Assembly (NCBI RefSeq): GCF_023375815.1
Contig: NZ_CP067412.1
Location: 4,464,001 to 4,528,000 of the forward strand
Direction: 5' to 3'
Length of the DNA stretch: 64,000 nt
Source: Pseudomonas sp. HS6
GTDB lineage: Bacteria > Pseudomonadota > Gammaproteobacteria > Pseudomonadales > Pseudomonadaceae
Under the pieces are notes generated by a model, which had not been told where the DNA came from, ran no database searches, and was given only the letters and a program-made list of their open reading frames with translations. Of the stretch, positions 17,688 to 31,115 are shown one piece after another. Within the stretch, counting starts at the first letter, position 1, and each line of letters begins with the position of its first letter. The position numbers and the translations under genes are program-made.

Positions 17688-20087
17688 TTACTTCTCCTCA
17701 TCCAGTGGCACCCGCACGCTCAGTGTGGTGCCCTCGCCCGGCTCGCTGTCGAGTGACAACTGACCGCCCATGATCAACACCCGCTCACGCATGCCCACCA
17801 GCCCAAAAGACGTCGGCCTGCCCGCAGCGGCGACAAATCCTACGCCATCATCGCTGACAGTCAGACACAAGTCGTCGCCCTCCTGCGCCAGCGTCAGTTC
17901 CACAGTATGCGCCTGGGCATGGCGCATGACGTTGGTCAGCGCCTCCTGGAGGATGCGGAACAGGCCGATGGCCTTGGCGTCGCTAAGCGGCGGCAGATTG
18001 TCCGGCACCTGCACCAGACACGGAATCTGCGTGCGCGCTTCGAAACGCCGGGCCTGCCATTCGATCGCCGAGGCAATACCGGCATCGAGGATCGGCGGGC
18101 GCAATGCCGTCGCCACATCGCGCACCAGCTGGAACAACTGCGCAATCAGGCGTTTCATGCTGTTCAGGCGTTCATTCAGACCGGGGTCAAGTTGCGCGTA
18201 GGCCAGTTCGCACATCGATGTCTCCAGTTTCAGCACCGTCAACATTTGCCCCAGCTCATCGTGAACCTCGCGGGCGATGCGCGCCTTCTCCTCTTCCCGC
18301 ACGCTTTCGAGGTGTGCCGACAGTTCGCGCAGTTGTTCGCGCGATGCCGCCAGTTCCAGTTCGATGCGTTTGCTTTCGGTGATGTCCCAGACGATGCCGT
18401 CCCAGACGTAGGCGCCGTCCTCCAGTTGCCGGGTGATGGCTTTGATCTCGGCCCAGCGCTGTTCGCCCTGCCGCGTCAGGATTCGCCCCTGCCACGACCA
18501 GTCGCTGTCGGTGTCCAGCGCCCGATCCTGAGTCTGGTGATAAGCGGCCTTGTCGTCCGGGTGCACCAGGCTGCGCAGGCCCATGTCGCGGTGGGCGATG
18601 GCGGCCGGCGCGTAGCCGACCAGACTTTCGCTGCCCTCGCTGATGTAGGCAAAGTCGATCTGCCCGGTCACCGGGGCGCGTTCCAGACGGAACACCAGCC
18701 CCGGCACGTTGGCGGCGATGCCTTGCAAGCGCGCCTCGCTTTCCTGCAACGCGGCCAGGGCGCGTCGACGTTCAGTCACGTCGGTGAGGTAGACCACCAG
18801 ATACTCGCTGTCGCGAAAGCGCAGAAAACTCAGCGATACATCCGCCGGCAGGATGCTGCCATCGGCCCGCACACAACTGGTTTCAAAGCTGAGCGGCCCT
18901 TCTTCACTGGCCCGGGCGCGTTTCCACAGGTTGAGCCAACGATCCATGTGCAGGCCGGGTTCGAAGTCGATCAGCGGTCGCTCGATCAGCGCGCCTTGTG
19001 GATAACCGAGCATGTGTTCCGCCGCGCGGTTGGCGTAGCGCACGTGGCTGTCCCAGTTGACCCAGAGAATGCCGACAGTGCTCTGGTCGATGGAAAACTG
19101 GGTCAGGCGCAGGGCTTCTTCGCTGGCGGCGCGTAGGGCGATGTCTTCCCGGGCGGCGAGCAGGCGTTGTTCAAGGCTGTGTTGCTGGCGCCGTTGCCAG
19201 AAGACGATCGCCGCACAACTGAGCAGCAACACGGCGAACAACAGGCTCAGGTTCTGCCAGAACCCCGGCGACTCCGAAAGCCGCGGGTATTTGGGTTGCA
19301 GCCATTGGGTGTGCAGGCGCTCCAGATCTTTCGCCGGGATCGCCCGCAAGGCACTTTCGACGATCCCGGCCAACTCTGGCCAGTCGCGACGGGTGGCGAC
19401 TCGCAGCAGTTGCGGCAGACCGATGTCGCCGACCACCACCAGCCCGGCAAACTCCGGCTCCGTCGACAGGCGTCCCAATTGCGCTTCGTCCACCACCGCG
19501 TAAGACGCCTGCTGACTCAACAACAACTGCAACGCCTGACGCTCCAGCGGCACGCCTTGCAGATTCAGATGGGGATAGTTGCCGCGCAGGTAATCGGCGG
19601 TAACGCTGGGCATGCGCACGGCCACCCGGGCCTGGCTGTCGAGCTTTTCCAGCTCGACCGAACTGCTCACTTTCTGGTCGCTGACCACCAGTTGCGGCAC
19701 GCGCATGTAGGGATCGGAAAACTGCCAGAGGCGCAGCGAGCCAGGCGTCTGGGTCAGGCCCGGGGCGATATCGATCTCGCCGTCCCGCGCGGCGGCTTCC
19801 AGTTGTTCCAGATCAGGGAAGTTGCGCCAGCTGAGTTCTATGCCGAGAGCCTGGGCCATCCACTTCATCAACTCGACATTGGCCCCGGACAGTCGCTGCA
19901 AGCGCCGGTCGTATTGTGCGTACGGTGCCTGCAAAATCAGGCCGACACGCAATTCATTGTGCTGCGCCAGCCACTGTTGCTGGCTGGTCGACAACTGCGC
20001 AACATGGCTCGGCGGCGCAGGCGCGGCCCACCCCATCAAGGGAAACGCCAGACAGCCGATAACCCACAGGCAGCAAAAACGCATCAT
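17688..20087 (-). CDS. agtS: Hybrid-input sensor histidine kinase (periplasmic binding domain, PAS, HisKA_3)
   Basis: A 799-residue membrane sensor. After a signal peptide there is a type 3 solute-binding domain (about residues 35-260; LRVGLILQAPYAQYDR, IDIAPGLTQTP), a transmembrane helix near 280-300, two or three PAS domains (TQFSIDQSTVGILWVN, VVYLTDVTERR, DFAYISEGSESLVGY) and a HisKA_3 kinase with phospho-acceptor His in ARIAREVHDELGQ and ATPase DDGVGF. A ligand-binding domain fused to the kinase suggests direct sensing of an amine in the periplasm. ATG 20087 is chosen; 20084 is an equal alternative. Confidence 0.85.
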   Translation of the reverse strand: MMRFCCLWVIGCLAFPLMGWAAPAPPSHVAQLSTSQQQWLAQHNELRVGLILQAPYAQYDRRLQRLSGANVELMKWMAQALGIELSWRNFPDLEQLEAAARDGEIDIAPGLTQTPGSLRLWQFSDPYMRVPQLVVSDQKVSSSVELEKLDSQARVAVRMPSVTADYLRGNYPHLNLQGVPLERQALQLLLSQQASYAVVDEAQLGRLSTEPEFAGLVVVGDIGLPQLLRVATRRDWPELAGIVESALRAIPAKDLERLHTQWLQPKYPRLSESPGFWQNLSLLFAVLLLSCAAIVFWQRRQQHSLEQRLLAAREDIALRAASEEALRLTQFSIDQSTVGILWVNWDSHVRYANRAAEHMLGYPQGALIERPLIDFEPGLHMDRWLNLWKRARASEEGPLSFETSCVRADGSILPADVSLSFLRFRDSEYLVVYLTDVTERRRALAALQESEARLQGIAANVPGLVFRLERAPVTGQIDFAYISEGSESLVGYAPAAIAHRDMGLRSLVHPDDKAAYHQTQDRALDTDSDWSWQGRILTRQGEQRWAEIKAITRQLEDGAYVWDGIVWDITESKRIELELAASREQLRELSAHLESVREEEKARIAREVHDELGQMLTVLKLETSMCELAYAQLDPGLNERLNSMKRLIAQLFQLVRDVATALRPPILDAGIASAIEWQARRFEARTQIPCLVQVPDNLPPLSDAKAIGLFRILQEALTNVMRHAQAHTVELTLAQEGDDLCLTVSDDGVGFVAAAGRPTSFGLVGMRERVLIMGGQLSLDSEPGEGTTLSVRVPLDEEK

Positions 20088-20160
20088 TGAAATCCCATAC
20101 ACTGACAAATTCTGACCAACCCATTAGGCTGCCGGGATACTTTCTGGCCTGGAATAACCG

Positions 20161-21150
20161 ATGCCCCCTGTCTCTCGCCTGGCAATGCCAGCATTGTGCC
20201 TGTCGCTGATCCTGCCTTGTGCGTTTTCCGTCGAAGCCGCCGATCCGGCACCCGCCGCTGCCGCGGAAAAAACCGCCGAAGAAAAACCGGCCGAACGCCA
20301 GCCACTGCTTGAGCGTAGTCAGGAAGAAGCCTCGGCACTTGAACGCAAAGTCCCGGTCCAGGAGCAACAACAGTTGCAGGCTGGCAGCGACACATTCCTC
20401 GCACTGTGGAAACCGGCCAACACCGCCGACCCCAAAGGCGTGGTGATCCTCATCCCCGGTGCCGGCGAAACGGCTGACTGGCCCCAGGCGATCGGCCCGC
20501 TTCGGCGTAAATTGCCGGACGTCGAGTGGAACAGCCTGAGTATCACCCTGCCCGACCTGCAAAGCGATGCCATCGCACCGCGCGTAGTCGAGGCACCTGC
20601 GGCACCGAAAACCGCCGATGCGGGCAGCAAGGACTCGACCACCGCCCAACCGATCGAGCAAGCCGCCGGTGGTGAAGCGGATGTGGCTGACAAGGTCGTC
20701 GCCGAAACCACCGAAGAACAGGCCAAGGCCGACGCCGAGCGAATCTTCGCCCGCATCGATGCCGCGATTGCCTACGCCGAACAGCAAGGCGCGCACAGCA
20801 TCGTGGTGCTCGGTCACGGCACCGGCGCTTATTGGGCTGCACGTTTCCTGAACGAAAAGCAGACGGCACAAGTGGAAAAACTGGTGATGGTCGCCGCGCA
20901 AGTGCCGCCCAAGGCCAAGCCTGAACTGGCAGAGCTGACGCCATTGCTGAAGCTGCCGACCGCCGACATCTTCTATATGGACAAGCCGCTGGATCGCAAC
21001 GCCGCACTGGAACGCCTGCAGGCCAGCAAGCGCTTGAAGACGTCGGCGTTTAGCCAGGTCGCGCTCAAGGCATTGCCCGACAACAAGGCCGAGCAGGAAC
21101 AATTGTTCCGCCGGGTGCGCGGCTGGTTGAGTCCGCAGAGCCCGGACTGA
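20161..21150 (+). CDS. Secreted DUF3530-family alpha/beta-hydrolase-like protein
   Basis: A 329-residue protein with a Sec signal peptide (about residues 1-27, cut after VEAA/D) followed by a low-complexity Ala/Glu/Pro segment and a DUF3530 domain. The fold looks like an alpha/beta hydrolase: VVILIPGAGETADWP resembles the oxyanion strand-turn, and VVLGHGTGAYWAARFL sits where the nucleophile elbow should be. There the usual GxSxG Ser is Thr, so activity by a standard triad is doubtful. The function is unknown. A second Ala/Glu-rich insert occupies residues about 140-190. The gene is divergent from agtS. Confidence 0.75.
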   Translation: MPPVSRLAMPALCLSLILPCAFSVEAADPAPAAAAEKTAEEKPAERQPLLERSQEEASALERKVPVQEQQQLQAGSDTFLALWKPANTADPKGVVILIPGAGETADWPQAIGPLRRKLPDVEWNSLSITLPDLQSDAIAPRVVEAPAAPKTADAGSKDSTTAQPIEQAAGGEADVADKVVAETTEEQAKADAERIFARIDAAIAYAEQQGAHSIVVLGHGTGAYWAARFLNEKQTAQVEKLVMVAAQVPPKAKPELAELTPLLKLPTADIFYMDKPLDRNAALERLQASKRLKTSAFSQVALKALPDNKAEQEQLFRRVRGWLSPQSPD

Positions 21151-21160
21151 CCGACCACAC

Positions 21161-21197
21161 AAAAAAAGATCGCAGCCTGGGCTGCGATCTTTTTTAC
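21161..21197. terminator. Bidirectional terminator
   Basis: AAAAAAAGATCGCAGCCtgGGCTGCGATCTTTTTT: an eleven-base stem with A and T tracts on opposite sides, between the convergent DUF3530 and djlA-like genes. Confidence 0.95.
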
Positions 21198-21199
21198 GT

Positions 21200-21967
21200 C
21201 TAGCGGAAATCCCGCCGCTCGCGAATCAATGTGTAGGCATTGTGCAAGTCGCGAGTCTTTTCAGTTGCCTCGAGCACCTGGGCCGCCGTCGCACCAGTAC
21301 CGGCGATCTTATCCGGATGATGACGGCTGAGCAGGCGACGATAGGCGCGTTTGATCTGTGCCGGTTCGCTCGTCGCCGACACACCGAGCAGGCGCATCGC
21401 ATCCTGATAGCTCACCGCTGCGCTGACGATCGGGCGCTTGTTCGGTTCGTAATCCGCCGCCAGCGCCTGAATCTGGTGAGTCGTCCAGCCCAGCCACTTG
21501 CCCCACTGCGCCAGCAATTCGCGTTCGCTGCTGCCGGCCCGCCCGTCGGCCCAGACCATCCGCCAGCAGGCGCGCAACACGCCTTCGGCAGCATGGGGCT
21601 GAGCGCTGAGACGCCGCAGATAACCGCGCAGGCGATCCCCGCCGGACTTGCCGCGATTGAACGCGGCAATGGCCCGGCGCTGCGCCGGCTCGCTCATGTC
21701 CAGCGCGCGCATCTCCTGACGCGCCTGCTGGATATGACCGTCAGTGACCCGCCCGTCACTCTTGGCCAGACGCCCGAGCAAGACGAACAACAACTCGTCG
21801 TTGCGCAGCATCGGCTGGCCGCCGAGTTTTTCCCGCAAATGCCCCCAGCTCTGCAAATGCAGGCGCCGATCCAGCGCCTGCCCCAACAAAGCCCCAAGCA
21901 TGGCCCCCGGAATGCTGGCGATAGCAAAACCCGCTCCGGCTCCAATCAGAGTCCCTGGCCACAACAT
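21200..21967 (-). CDS. djlA: DjlA-like co-chaperone (TerB-type domain plus J domain)
   Basis: A 255-residue membrane-anchored DnaJ-like protein. An N-terminal glycine-rich membrane segment (LWPGTLIGAGAGFAIASIPGAMLGALLG) has the GxxxG pattern known from DjlA; residues about 55-165 form a TerB-like helical domain; the C-terminal J domain includes the YQDAMRLLGVS start and the invariant HPD in SRHHPDK. DjlA stimulates DnaK ATPase and in enterobacteria affects envelope-stress signalling. It ends the amgK-murU-djlA minus-strand group. Confidence 0.85.
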   Translation of the reverse strand: MLWPGTLIGAGAGFAIASIPGAMLGALLGQALDRRLHLQSWGHLREKLGGQPMLRNDELLFVLLGRLAKSDGRVTDGHIQQARQEMRALDMSEPAQRRAIAAFNRGKSGGDRLRGYLRRLSAQPHAAEGVLRACWRMVWADGRAGSSERELLAQWGKWLGWTTHQIQALAADYEPNKRPIVSAAVSYQDAMRLLGVSATSEPAQIKRAYRRLLSRHHPDKIAGTGATAAQVLEATEKTRDLHNAYTLIRERRDFR

Positions 21968-21968
21968 A

Positions 21969-23656
<1,688 letters not shown>

Positions 23657-23786
23657 TGCAAGGGTCTCCGACGGCGCTAGCCGTCAAGCGGGTCATGCTT
23701 TATTATCCAGCATCTTTTTCAGACCATCGAGAGGCGTGCGGCCCACACCGCGGGCAGATGGCACGCAGGAAGCCCGGACTAATAAG

Positions 23787-26609
23787 ATGGCATTGAAATC
23801 CCCCGCGTTTCGTAAAAAATTTCCGTTGTTGGTAACCGGCAGTCTGCTGGCTATGCAACCTCTGGCCAGTTCATTCGTTGTCGCCGCCGAGCAGTATGAC
23901 TGCGCCGTCTCGGCTACGGGCGGCTGGGCCTGTTCGCCGAAGGCACCGGCGGCTGCATTGCCGCCGCGCCCGGTGCATGACGGCAGTGCCGTCAGCGCTG
24001 CCGGCGAAGCCCCGGCCGAGAACGGCACCGTTTCGGACTCCGGTCCCAAACCCGTGCTGGTCACCGAGTCCAAGGGCCGTGGCCTGAAATCCCGTAGCGA
24101 AGACTACAGTCACCTCGACTGGGTTCCGCGCGAGAAGCTCACCGCCGCCCAACTGGCCGAGACAGGTCCTTACTGCTCTGGTTCCTATATCGAACCAATT
24201 CGTCCTGGCATGAATGACAAGACGAATAAAAGTGACGCCCCTACCTTCATCGGCGCGAAAGCTTCGCGCTACAACACCGAAGATCAGGTCGGCACGCTGG
24301 CCGGTGACGTGGTTCTGCGTCAGGGCAGCATGCAGGTCGAATCCCAGGAAGCGAGCCTCTATCAGGCCGAGAGCCGTGCCGAACTCAAGGGCGACGTGCG
24401 CATCCGCGATAACGGCGCACTGATCGTCGGCGACCACGCCGATGTGCAGCTCGACACCGGTGAAGCGAAAGTCGACAACGCCGAATACGTGATGCACAAG
24501 TCGCGCATCCGCGGTAACGCGCTGTACGCCAAGCGTGCCGAGAACGCGATCATCCGTTTGAAGGACGGCACGTACACCACGTGCGAACCGAACAGCAACG
24601 CCTGGCAGCTCAAGGGCAACAACATTACCCTGAACCCTGCCACCGGCTTCGGTACTGCGACCAACGTGACACTGCGGGTCAAGGACATTCCGATCCTATA
24701 CACCCCGTACATCTATTTCCCGATCGACGATCGTCGGCAGTCAGGTTTCCTGCCGCCGACCATCGGCACCAGCACCGACACCGGTTTCATGCTGGTCACC
24801 CCGTACTACTTCAACCTGGCGCCGAACTACGATGCCACGTTGTACCCGCGCTACATGAGCAAGCGCGGCATGCTGGTCGAAGGCGAATTCCGTTACCTGA
24901 CCAAGTCCAGCGAAGGTCAATTCGGTGCAGCGTTCCTCAACGACGAGGACCACGACCGCGACCTGCAGACCGACTCCAAGCAAACCCGTTACATGTACAA
25001 CTGGCAACACAAGGGTGGCCTGGATTCGCGCATATACACGCAAGTCGACTACACCAAGATCAGCGATCCGTACTACTTCCAGGATCTGGAAACCGATCAG
25101 ATCGGCGTGAAGAGCGGCGACTACGTGAACCAGCAGGGTTCGATCTCCTATCGTGGCGACAGCTACACGGCGCGTCTGAATGCCCAGGCCTATCAGCTGG
25201 CTACCGTGTCGAGCATCACCCCGTATGACCGTCTGCCGCAGATCACCTTCAATGGTCAGCTGCCGTTCCATCCGGACGGTTTGAATTTCGATTACGAGAC
25301 TGAGCTGGTTCGCTTTGATCGAGATCTGCTGACTGGCAACTATACGGATAAGGACGGTGGCCCATTCAATGCCGATGGCACCGTCGGTACGCCTCGTCTC
25401 GATACCAACGTAGCAGGCCTGGATCGTTCCAACGGCACGCGTCTGAACCTGAAGCCGGGCGTCAGCCTGCCGCTGAACTGGACGTATGGTTTCTTCAAGC
25501 CATCGCTGAAGTACCAGTACACCCAGTACGACCTTGACCTCGACGGCCAAGGCAAAAACGACCTGGTGACCAACCGCAACAATGCATCCAAGCTGGGTGA
25601 ATCGTTCAACAGCTCGCAGAACCGTGGTGTTCCGATTGCCAGTATCGATAGCGGTCTGTACTTCGACCGCAACACGTCCTACTTCGGCAAGAACTACCGT
25701 CAGACCCTCGAGCCTCGTCTGTTCTATCTCTATGTTCCGGAGAAAGACCAGAAAGACATCCCGGCGTTCGACACCAGCGAATACACCTTCAGCTACGCGT
25801 CGCTGTTCCGCGACAACCGCTTCTCCGGTGCCGACCGTGTCGGTGACGAGAACAAGCTGTCGCTGGGCGTGACCAGCCGCTGGATCGAAGACGACGGTTT
25901 CGAGCGCCAACGTGTCAGCGTCGGCCAGGCCGTGTACTTCAAGGATCGCAAGGTTCAACTGCCGGGCGTCGACTTCGCTGATCGCGATGATGCACGCTCC
26001 AACGTTTCGCCTTACGCACTCGAATACGAATACCGCTGGAACCGCGACTGGCGTACCACGGCCGACTACAACTGGGATCCGGACAGCCGCAGCCCGCGTT
26101 CGGGCAGCGCAATGTTCCATTACCAGCCTGAAGACAACCCGAACAAGGTGGTCAACGTCGGCTATCGCTATCGCAACGACCAGGTCCGTTACGACCAGAA
26201 CACCGGTAAATGGACAGTGGGTGGTGGCGACTACGGCCGTCCGGGCGACGCCAACTACGTGAAGGACTACTACAAGATCGAGCAGCATGACTTCTCGGTC
26301 ATCTGGCCGATCGTTCCACAGTGGAGCGCCATCAGCCGCTGGCAGTATGACTACAACCGCAATCGTACGCTGGAAGCCTTCGGTGGTTTCGAATACGACA
26401 ACTGCTGCTGGAAACTGCGCCTGATCAACCGTTACTGGGTGTCCTACGACGAGTTCAGTCAGCAGGCTCCGGAAAACGAAAAAGGCGACCACGGCGTCTT
26501 CCTCCAAATTGTTCTGAAGGGACTCGGCGGCCTCACTGGCGCCAAGACTGAGAGCTTCCTCGACAAAGGCATCCAAGGTTATCGTCAACGTGAAGACCAA
26601 GCTTTCTGA
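23787..26609 (+). CDS. lptD: LPS-assembly outer-membrane protein LptD
   Basis: A 940-residue protein that with LptE inserts lipopolysaccharide into the outer leaflet. A signal peptide (cleaved about AAEQYDC) is followed by a Pseudomonas-type N-terminal extension, an OstA/LptA-like beta-jellyroll (about residues 150-260; [20 protein letters not shown]) and a 26-strand barrel. Cysteines needed for the disulfide network are present: YDCAV and WACSP near the N-terminus and the adjacent pair in YDNCCWKL near the C-terminus. ATG 23787 (MALKSP) is chosen; the frame upstream runs into amgK's promoter region. First gene of lptD-surA-pdxA-rsmA-apaGH. Confidence 0.95.
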   Translation: MALKSPAFRKKFPLLVTGSLLAMQPLASSFVVAAEQYDCAVSATGGWACSPKAPAAALPPRPVHDGSAVSAAGEAPAENGTVSDSGPKPVLVTESKGRGLKSRSEDYSHLDWVPREKLTAAQLAETGPYCSGSYIEPIRPGMNDKTNKSDAPTFIGAKASRYNTEDQVGTLAGDVVLRQGSMQVESQEASLYQAESRAELKGDVRIRDNGALIVGDHADVQLDTGEAKVDNAEYVMHKSRIRGNALYAKRAENAIIRLKDGTYTTCEPNSNAWQLKGNNITLNPATGFGTATNVTLRVKDIPILYTPYIYFPIDDRRQSGFLPPTIGTSTDTGFMLVTPYYFNLAPNYDATLYPRYMSKRGMLVEGEFRYLTKSSEGQFGAAFLNDEDHDRDLQTDSKQTRYMYNWQHKGGLDSRIYTQVDYTKISDPYYFQDLETDQIGVKSGDYVNQQGSISYRGDSYTARLNAQAYQLATVSSITPYDRLPQITFNGQLPFHPDGLNFDYETELVRFDRDLLTGNYTDKDGGPFNADGTVGTPRLDTNVAGLDRSNGTRLNLKPGVSLPLNWTYGFFKPSLKYQYTQYDLDLDGQGKNDLVTNRNNASKLGESFNSSQNRGVPIASIDSGLYFDRNTSYFGKNYRQTLEPRLFYLYVPEKDQKDIPAFDTSEYTFSYASLFRDNRFSGADRVGDENKLSLGVTSRWIEDDGFERQRVSVGQAVYFKDRKVQLPGVDFADRDDARSNVSPYALEYEYRWNRDWRTTADYNWDPDSRSPRSGSAMFHYQPEDNPNKVVNVGYRYRNDQVRYDQNTGKWTVGGGDYGRPGDANYVKDYYKIEQHDFSVIWPIVPQWSAISRWQYDYNRNRTLEAFGGFEYDNCCWKLRLINRYWVSYDEFSQQAPENEKGDHGVFLQIVLKGLGGLTGAKTESFLDKGIQGYRQREDQAF

Positions 26610-27906
26610 TTGTCTGCGCCCGCTGATGCTGGGCGCGCTGTTCCTGGGTACTGCGGCCAACGCCGCAGTACAGTCCATCGATAAGGTAGTGGCCATCGTC
26701 GACAACGACGTGGTCATGCAGAGCCAGCTCGATCAACGCGTCCACGAAGTTCAGCAAACCATCGCCAAGCGTGGCGGCGGCTTGCCACCTCCGGGCGTGC
26801 TGGATCAACAGGTGCTCGAGCGCCTGATCGTCGAAAACCTGCAACTGCAGATCGGCGAACGCTCCGGCATCCGCATCACCGATGAAGAACTGAACCAGGC
26901 TGTCGGCACCATTGCCCAGCGCAACAACATGACTGTCGATCAGTTCCGCGCAGCCCTGGCTCACGACGGCCTGAGTTACGAAGGCGCCCGTGAGCAGATC
27001 CGCAAGGAAATGGTCATCAGCCGTGTGCGTCAGCGTCGTGTCGCCGAACGCATTCAGGTATCGGAGCAGGAAGTGAAGAACTTCCTCGCCTCTGACCTGG
27101 GCAAGATGCAGCTGTCCGAAGAACTGCACTTGGCCAACATCCTGATCCCGACCCCGGAAAGCGCCAACTCTGAAGCGATTCAGAGCGCCGCACGCCAGGC
27201 GATGGAGGTTTACCAGCAACTCAAGCAAGGCGCTGACTTCGGTCAACTGGCCGTTGCCAAATCCGGCAGCGACAACGCGCTCGAAGGCGGCGACATGGGC
27301 TGGCGTAAAGCCGCTCAGTTGCCACCGCCGTTCGACCGCGAGCTGAGCAGCATGTCGCCGGGTGAAATCACTCAGCCAGCACGTACTCCGGGTGGTTTCA
27401 TCATCCTGAAGCTGCTGGAAAAACGCGGCGGCGAAAGCCAGATGCGCGACGAAGTGCATGTGCGCCACATCCTGGTCAAGCCAAGTCCGGTCCGTGACGA
27501 AGCGAAGACCAAGGAGCTGGTTCAATCGCTGTATAACCGCATCGAAGCCGGCGAAGACTTCGCTGAACTGGCCAAGAAGTATTCGGAAGACCCGGGTTCT
27601 GCCCTCAACGGCGGCGACCTGAACTGGATCGACCCGAACGCACTGGTACCGGAATTCCGCGCCGTGATGGCCAAGTCCCCGCAGGGTCAGCTGTCCAAGC
27701 CATTCCAGACCCAGTACGGCTGGCACGTTCTGGAAGTCCTTGGCCGTCGCGCCACTGACAGCACCGAACAGGCCCGTGAGCAGCAAGCGATGACCGTACT
27801 GCGTAACCGCAAATACGACGAAGAGCTGCAAACCTGGCTGCGTCAGATCCGTGACGAAGCGTACGTAGAGATCAAACTCCCTGGTGCAGACCAGGCAGCG
27901 CAGTGA
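26590..27906 (+). CDS. surA: Periplasmic chaperone/peptidyl-prolyl isomerase SurA
   Basis: A 438-residue protein with a Sec signal peptide (cut after AANA, about residue 25), an N-terminal chaperone module ([18 protein letters not shown] type) and two parvulin domains (about residues 180-280 and 290-390; the second shows VRHILVKPS and [14 protein letters not shown]). It escorts outer-membrane proteins including LptD. It starts at GTG 26590, 20 bases inside lptD, so translation is coupled. Confidence 0.95.
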   Translation: MKTKLSDCLRPLMLGALFLGTAANAAVQSIDKVVAIVDNDVVMQSQLDQRVHEVQQTIAKRGGGLPPPGVLDQQVLERLIVENLQLQIGERSGIRITDEELNQAVGTIAQRNNMTVDQFRAALAHDGLSYEGAREQIRKEMVISRVRQRRVAERIQVSEQEVKNFLASDLGKMQLSEELHLANILIPTPESANSEAIQSAARQAMEVYQQLKQGADFGQLAVAKSGSDNALEGGDMGWRKAAQLPPPFDRELSSMSPGEITQPARTPGGFIILKLLEKRGGESQMRDEVHVRHILVKPSPVRDEAKTKELVQSLYNRIEAGEDFAELAKKYSEDPGSALNGGDLNWIDPNALVPEFRAVMAKSPQGQLSKPFQTQYGWHVLEVLGRRATDSTEQAREQQAMTVLRNRKYDEELQTWLRQIRDEAYVEIKLPGADQAAQ

Positions 27907-28892
27907 AACCCAAGCGTTTCGCGCTGACACCCGGCGAACCAGCCGGCATCGGTCCCGACCTGTGCCTGCTGCTCGCCTCGCAAGCCCAGCCACATCCCCT
28001 GATTGCCATCACCAGCCGCGACCTGCTCCAAGAGCGGGCCGCGCAGCTGGGGCTGGCCGTCAGTCTGCTGCCCGTCTCGCCCGGTCAATGGCCGGACCTT
28101 CCGGCGCCGGCCGATAGCCTTTACGTCTGGGACACCCCGCTCAGCGCCCCCGTGGTCGCCGGGCAACTGGACAAGGCCAACGCCGCATTCGTCCTTGAAA
28201 CCCTGACCCGCGCCGGCAATGGCTGTCTGAACGGTGACTTCGCCGGGATGATTACCGCCCCGGTGCACAAGGGCGTGATCAACGAATCGGGCATCGCCTT
28301 TTCCGGCCACACCGAATTCCTCGCCGACCTGACCCACACCGCCCAGGTTGTGATGATGCTCGCTACCCGCGGTTTGCGCGTGGCGCTGGTCACCACTCAC
28401 CTGCCCCTGCGCGACATCGCCGATGCGATAACGCCGGAGCGGCTGGAACGGGTCACGCGGATTCTGCACGCCGACCTGCAAGACAAATTCGGCATCGCCC
28501 AACCACGCATCCTGGTCTGCGGGCTCAACCCGCACGCTGGTGAAGGCGGACACCTGGGCCATGAAGAAATCGACATCATCGAACCAACATTAGAGCGCCT
28601 GCGCGGCGAGGGCATGGACCTTCGTGGCCCGCTGCCTGCCGACACTCTGTTTACCCCCAAATATCTGGAGCACTGCGACGCAGTGCTGGCGATGTACCAC
28701 GACCAGGGCCTGCCCGTGCTCAAGTACAAAGGCTTCGGCGCAGCGGTCAACGTGACCCTGGGCCTGCCGATCATCCGCACCTCAGTCGACCACGGCACCG
28801 CCCTGGATCTGGCCGGTAGCGGCAAGATCGACACCGGCAGCCTGCAGGTCGCCCTGGAAACCGCCTACCAGATGGCCGAGACCCGTTTATGA
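27903..28892 (+). CDS. pdxA: 4-hydroxythreonine-4-phosphate dehydrogenase
   Basis: A 329-residue enzyme of pyridoxal phosphate synthesis. The metal-binding histidines lie in [15 protein letters not shown] and the late MYHDQGL motif; the GEPAGIGPD start loop is typical. GTG 27903 overlaps the surA stop by four bases. Conserved in the surA-pdxA-ksgA order across gamma-proteobacteria. Confidence 0.95.
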   Translation: MKPKRFALTPGEPAGIGPDLCLLLASQAQPHPLIAITSRDLLQERAAQLGLAVSLLPVSPGQWPDLPAPADSLYVWDTPLSAPVVAGQLDKANAAFVLETLTRAGNGCLNGDFAGMITAPVHKGVINESGIAFSGHTEFLADLTHTAQVVMMLATRGLRVALVTTHLPLRDIADAITPERLERVTRILHADLQDKFGIAQPRILVCGLNPHAGEGGHLGHEEIDIIEPTLERLRGEGMDLRGPLPADTLFTPKYLEHCDAVLAMYHDQGLPVLKYKGFGAAVNVTLGLPIIRTSVDHGTALDLAGSGKIDTGSLQVALETAYQMAETRL

Positions 28893-29707
28893 CCGAGCAA
28901 TACCAACACAAGGCGCGCAAACGCTTTGGCCAGAACTTCCTGCACGATGCCGGCGTCATCGATCGCATCCTGCGCTCCATCAGCGCCAAACCCGACGACC
29001 GGATGCTGGAAATCGGCCCGGGCCAGGGCGCACTGACCGCCGGCCTGCTGAACAGCGGCGCACAGCTCGACGTGGTGGAACTGGACAAGGACCTGATCCC
29101 GATCCTCAACCAGCAGTTCGCCGGCAAGAGCAACTTCAACCTGCATCAGGGCGATGCGCTGAAGTTCGACTTCAATACCCTGAACGCCGCGCCGAACAGT
29201 CTGCGCGTGGTCGGCAACCTGCCGTACAACATCTCCACGCCGCTGATTTTTCACCTGCTGAACAACGCCGGCATCATCCGCGACATGCACTTCATGCTGC
29301 AGAAGGAAGTGGTCGAGCGTCTGGCTGCAGGTCCGGGCGGCGGTGATTGGGGCCGTCTGTCGATCATGGTTCAGTACCATTGCCGGGTCGAGCACCTGTT
29401 CAACGTTGGCCCGGGTGCATTCAACCCGCCGCCGAAGGTCGATTCGGCCATCGTGCGTCTGGTGCCGCATGCCGTATTGCCGCACCCGGCCAAGGACCAT
29501 CGCCTGCTGGAGCGCGTCGTGCGCGAAGCCTTCAACCAGCGCCGCAAGACCTTGCGCAACACTCTCAAGCAATTGCTGAGCAATGCCGAAATCGAGGCCG
29601 CTGGCGTCGATGGCAGTCTGCGCCCCGAGCAGCTTGATCTGGCGGCTTTCGTACGCCTGGCCGACCAGCTCGCCGAACAGCCTGCACCAACACCTGCTGC
29701 CGACTGA
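28889..29707 (+). CDS. rsmA: 16S rRNA dimethyladenosine transferase
   Basis: A 272-residue KsgA-type methyltransferase that dimethylates A1518/A1519 of 16S rRNA. SAM-binding motif I is [11 protein letters not shown], the catalytic NLPY is in [10 protein letters not shown], and [10 protein letters not shown] marks the N-terminus. It overlaps pdxA by four bases. Confidence 0.96.
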   Translation: MTEQYQHKARKRFGQNFLHDAGVIDRILRSISAKPDDRMLEIGPGQGALTAGLLNSGAQLDVVELDKDLIPILNQQFAGKSNFNLHQGDALKFDFNTLNAAPNSLRVVGNLPYNISTPLIFHLLNNAGIIRDMHFMLQKEVVERLAAGPGGGDWGRLSIMVQYHCRVEHLFNVGPGAFNPPPKVDSAIVRLVPHAVLPHPAKDHRLLERVVREAFNQRRKTLRNTLKQLLSNAEIEAAGVDGSLRPEQLDLAAFVRLADQLAEQPAPTPAAD

Positions 29708-29820
29708 CAGGCAAGCATTGCGCTCGGGCAGGACGCCGCTCTGGTCTCCTGCCCGATACTTGCCTAGACTCAACCCATCGGCGACACCCCGCGTTCCGCT
29801 TCGTCCTTAAGGCCTTTTGC

Positions 29821-30201
29821 ATGTCTGATCCTCGTTATCAGGTCGATGTCAGTGTCGTTACTCACTATCTGGCAGACCAATCGCAACCCGAGCACGACCG
29901 CTTTGCCTTCGCCTACACCATCACCGTGCAGAACAATGGCGAGCAGCCAGCCCGACTGATCTCCCGGCATTGGGTGATCACCGATGGCGACGGGCATGTC
30001 GAAGAAGTACGCGGCGCCGGCGTAGTGGGCCAACAGCCACTGATCGATGCGGGAAAAAGCCACACCTACAGCAGCGGCACGGTCATGACCACCAAGGTCG
30101 GCACCATGCAGGGCAGCTATGAAATGGTCGCCAGCGACGGCAAACATTTCGACGCGATCATCAAACCCTTCCGCCTCGCCGTACCCGGAGCCCTGCACTA
30201 A
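29821..30201 (+). CDS. apaG: ApaG domain protein
   Basis: A 126-residue single-domain ApaG protein (fibronectin-like beta sandwich). The family block [21 protein letters not shown] is intact. Its molecular role is uncertain; it is almost always encoded beside apaH and rsmA, as here, and overlaps apaH by one base. Confidence 0.93.
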   Translation: MSDPRYQVDVSVVTHYLADQSQPEHDRFAFAYTITVQNNGEQPARLISRHWVITDGDGHVEEVRGAGVVGQQPLIDAGKSHTYSSGTVMTTKVGTMQGSYEMVASDGKHFDAIIKPFRLAVPGALH

Positions 30202-31082
30202 TGGCGACGTATGCCGTCGGCGACCTGCAAGGCTGCCTCGAACCGCTCAAGTGCCTGCTCAAGCAGGTCGCGTTCGACCCGGCAGTCGATCGGTTGTGGC
30301 TCGTGGGTGACCTGGTCAACCGCGGCCCGCAATCGCTGGAAACCCTGCGCTTCCTCTATGCCATGCGTGAATCGCTTGTCTGCGTACTCGGCAACCATGA
30401 CCTGCACCTGCTGGCGGCGGCGAAAAACATTGAGCGGATGAAGAAGTCCGACACGCTGCGCGAGATCCTCGAAGCGCCGGATGGCGCCGAACTGATGGAA
30501 TGGCTGCGCCAACAGAAGCTCATGCACTACGACGAGGAGCGCGATGTCGCCATGGTACATGCCGGTATTGCACCGCAATGGTCGCTGCGCAAGGCGCTGA
30601 AGTACGCCGAGGAAGTCGAGACCGCCCTGCGCGACGACAACCTGTTCCCGGCGTTCCTTGATGGCATGTATGGCAACGAACCGGCGAAATGGGACAGCGA
30701 GCTCAAAGGCGTAACCCGCCTTCGGGTCATCACCAACTATTTCACGCGCATGCGCTTCTGCACTGCCGAGGGCAAGCTCGACCTCAAGAGCAAGGAAGGC
30801 CTCGACACGGCGCCGCCGGGCTACAAGCCCTGGTTCCAGCACAAGGAGCGCAAGACCCGTGGCGTGCGGATCATTTTCGGCCATTGGGCGGCACTGGAAG
30901 GCAATGTCCATGAACCCGGCATTTCAGCCCTCGACACCGGTTGCGTGTGGGGCGGCAGCCTGACCCTGATGAACGTCGACAGCCTTGAACGGCTGTCATG
31001 CAAATGCGACGAACACGGCGGCGTCCTGCCCCCGGTCGCGCCATTGATCACCGAATCCTCGCCAGTCAGCGCTGCGCGTTAG
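30201..31082 (+). CDS. apaH: Symmetrical diadenosine tetraphosphatase
   Basis: A 293-residue metallophosphatase hydrolysing Ap4A (and decapping Np4-capped RNA in E. coli). Metal-ligand motifs are [29 protein letters not shown] and the late FGHWAAL. Length is slightly above E. coli ApaH (280). Confidence 0.95.
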   Translation: MATYAVGDLQGCLEPLKCLLKQVAFDPAVDRLWLVGDLVNRGPQSLETLRFLYAMRESLVCVLGNHDLHLLAAAKNIERMKKSDTLREILEAPDGAELMEWLRQQKLMHYDEERDVAMVHAGIAPQWSLRKALKYAEEVETALRDDNLFPAFLDGMYGNEPAKWDSELKGVTRLRVITNYFTRMRFCTAEGKLDLKSKEGLDTAPPGYKPWFQHKERKTRGVRIIFGHWAALEGNVHEPGISALDTGCVWGGSLTLMNVDSLERLSCKCDEHGGVLPPVAPLITESSPVSAAR

Positions 31083-31115
31083 ACTGCGTTTTCAGCCGAG
31101 CCACAGGAACCCGCC

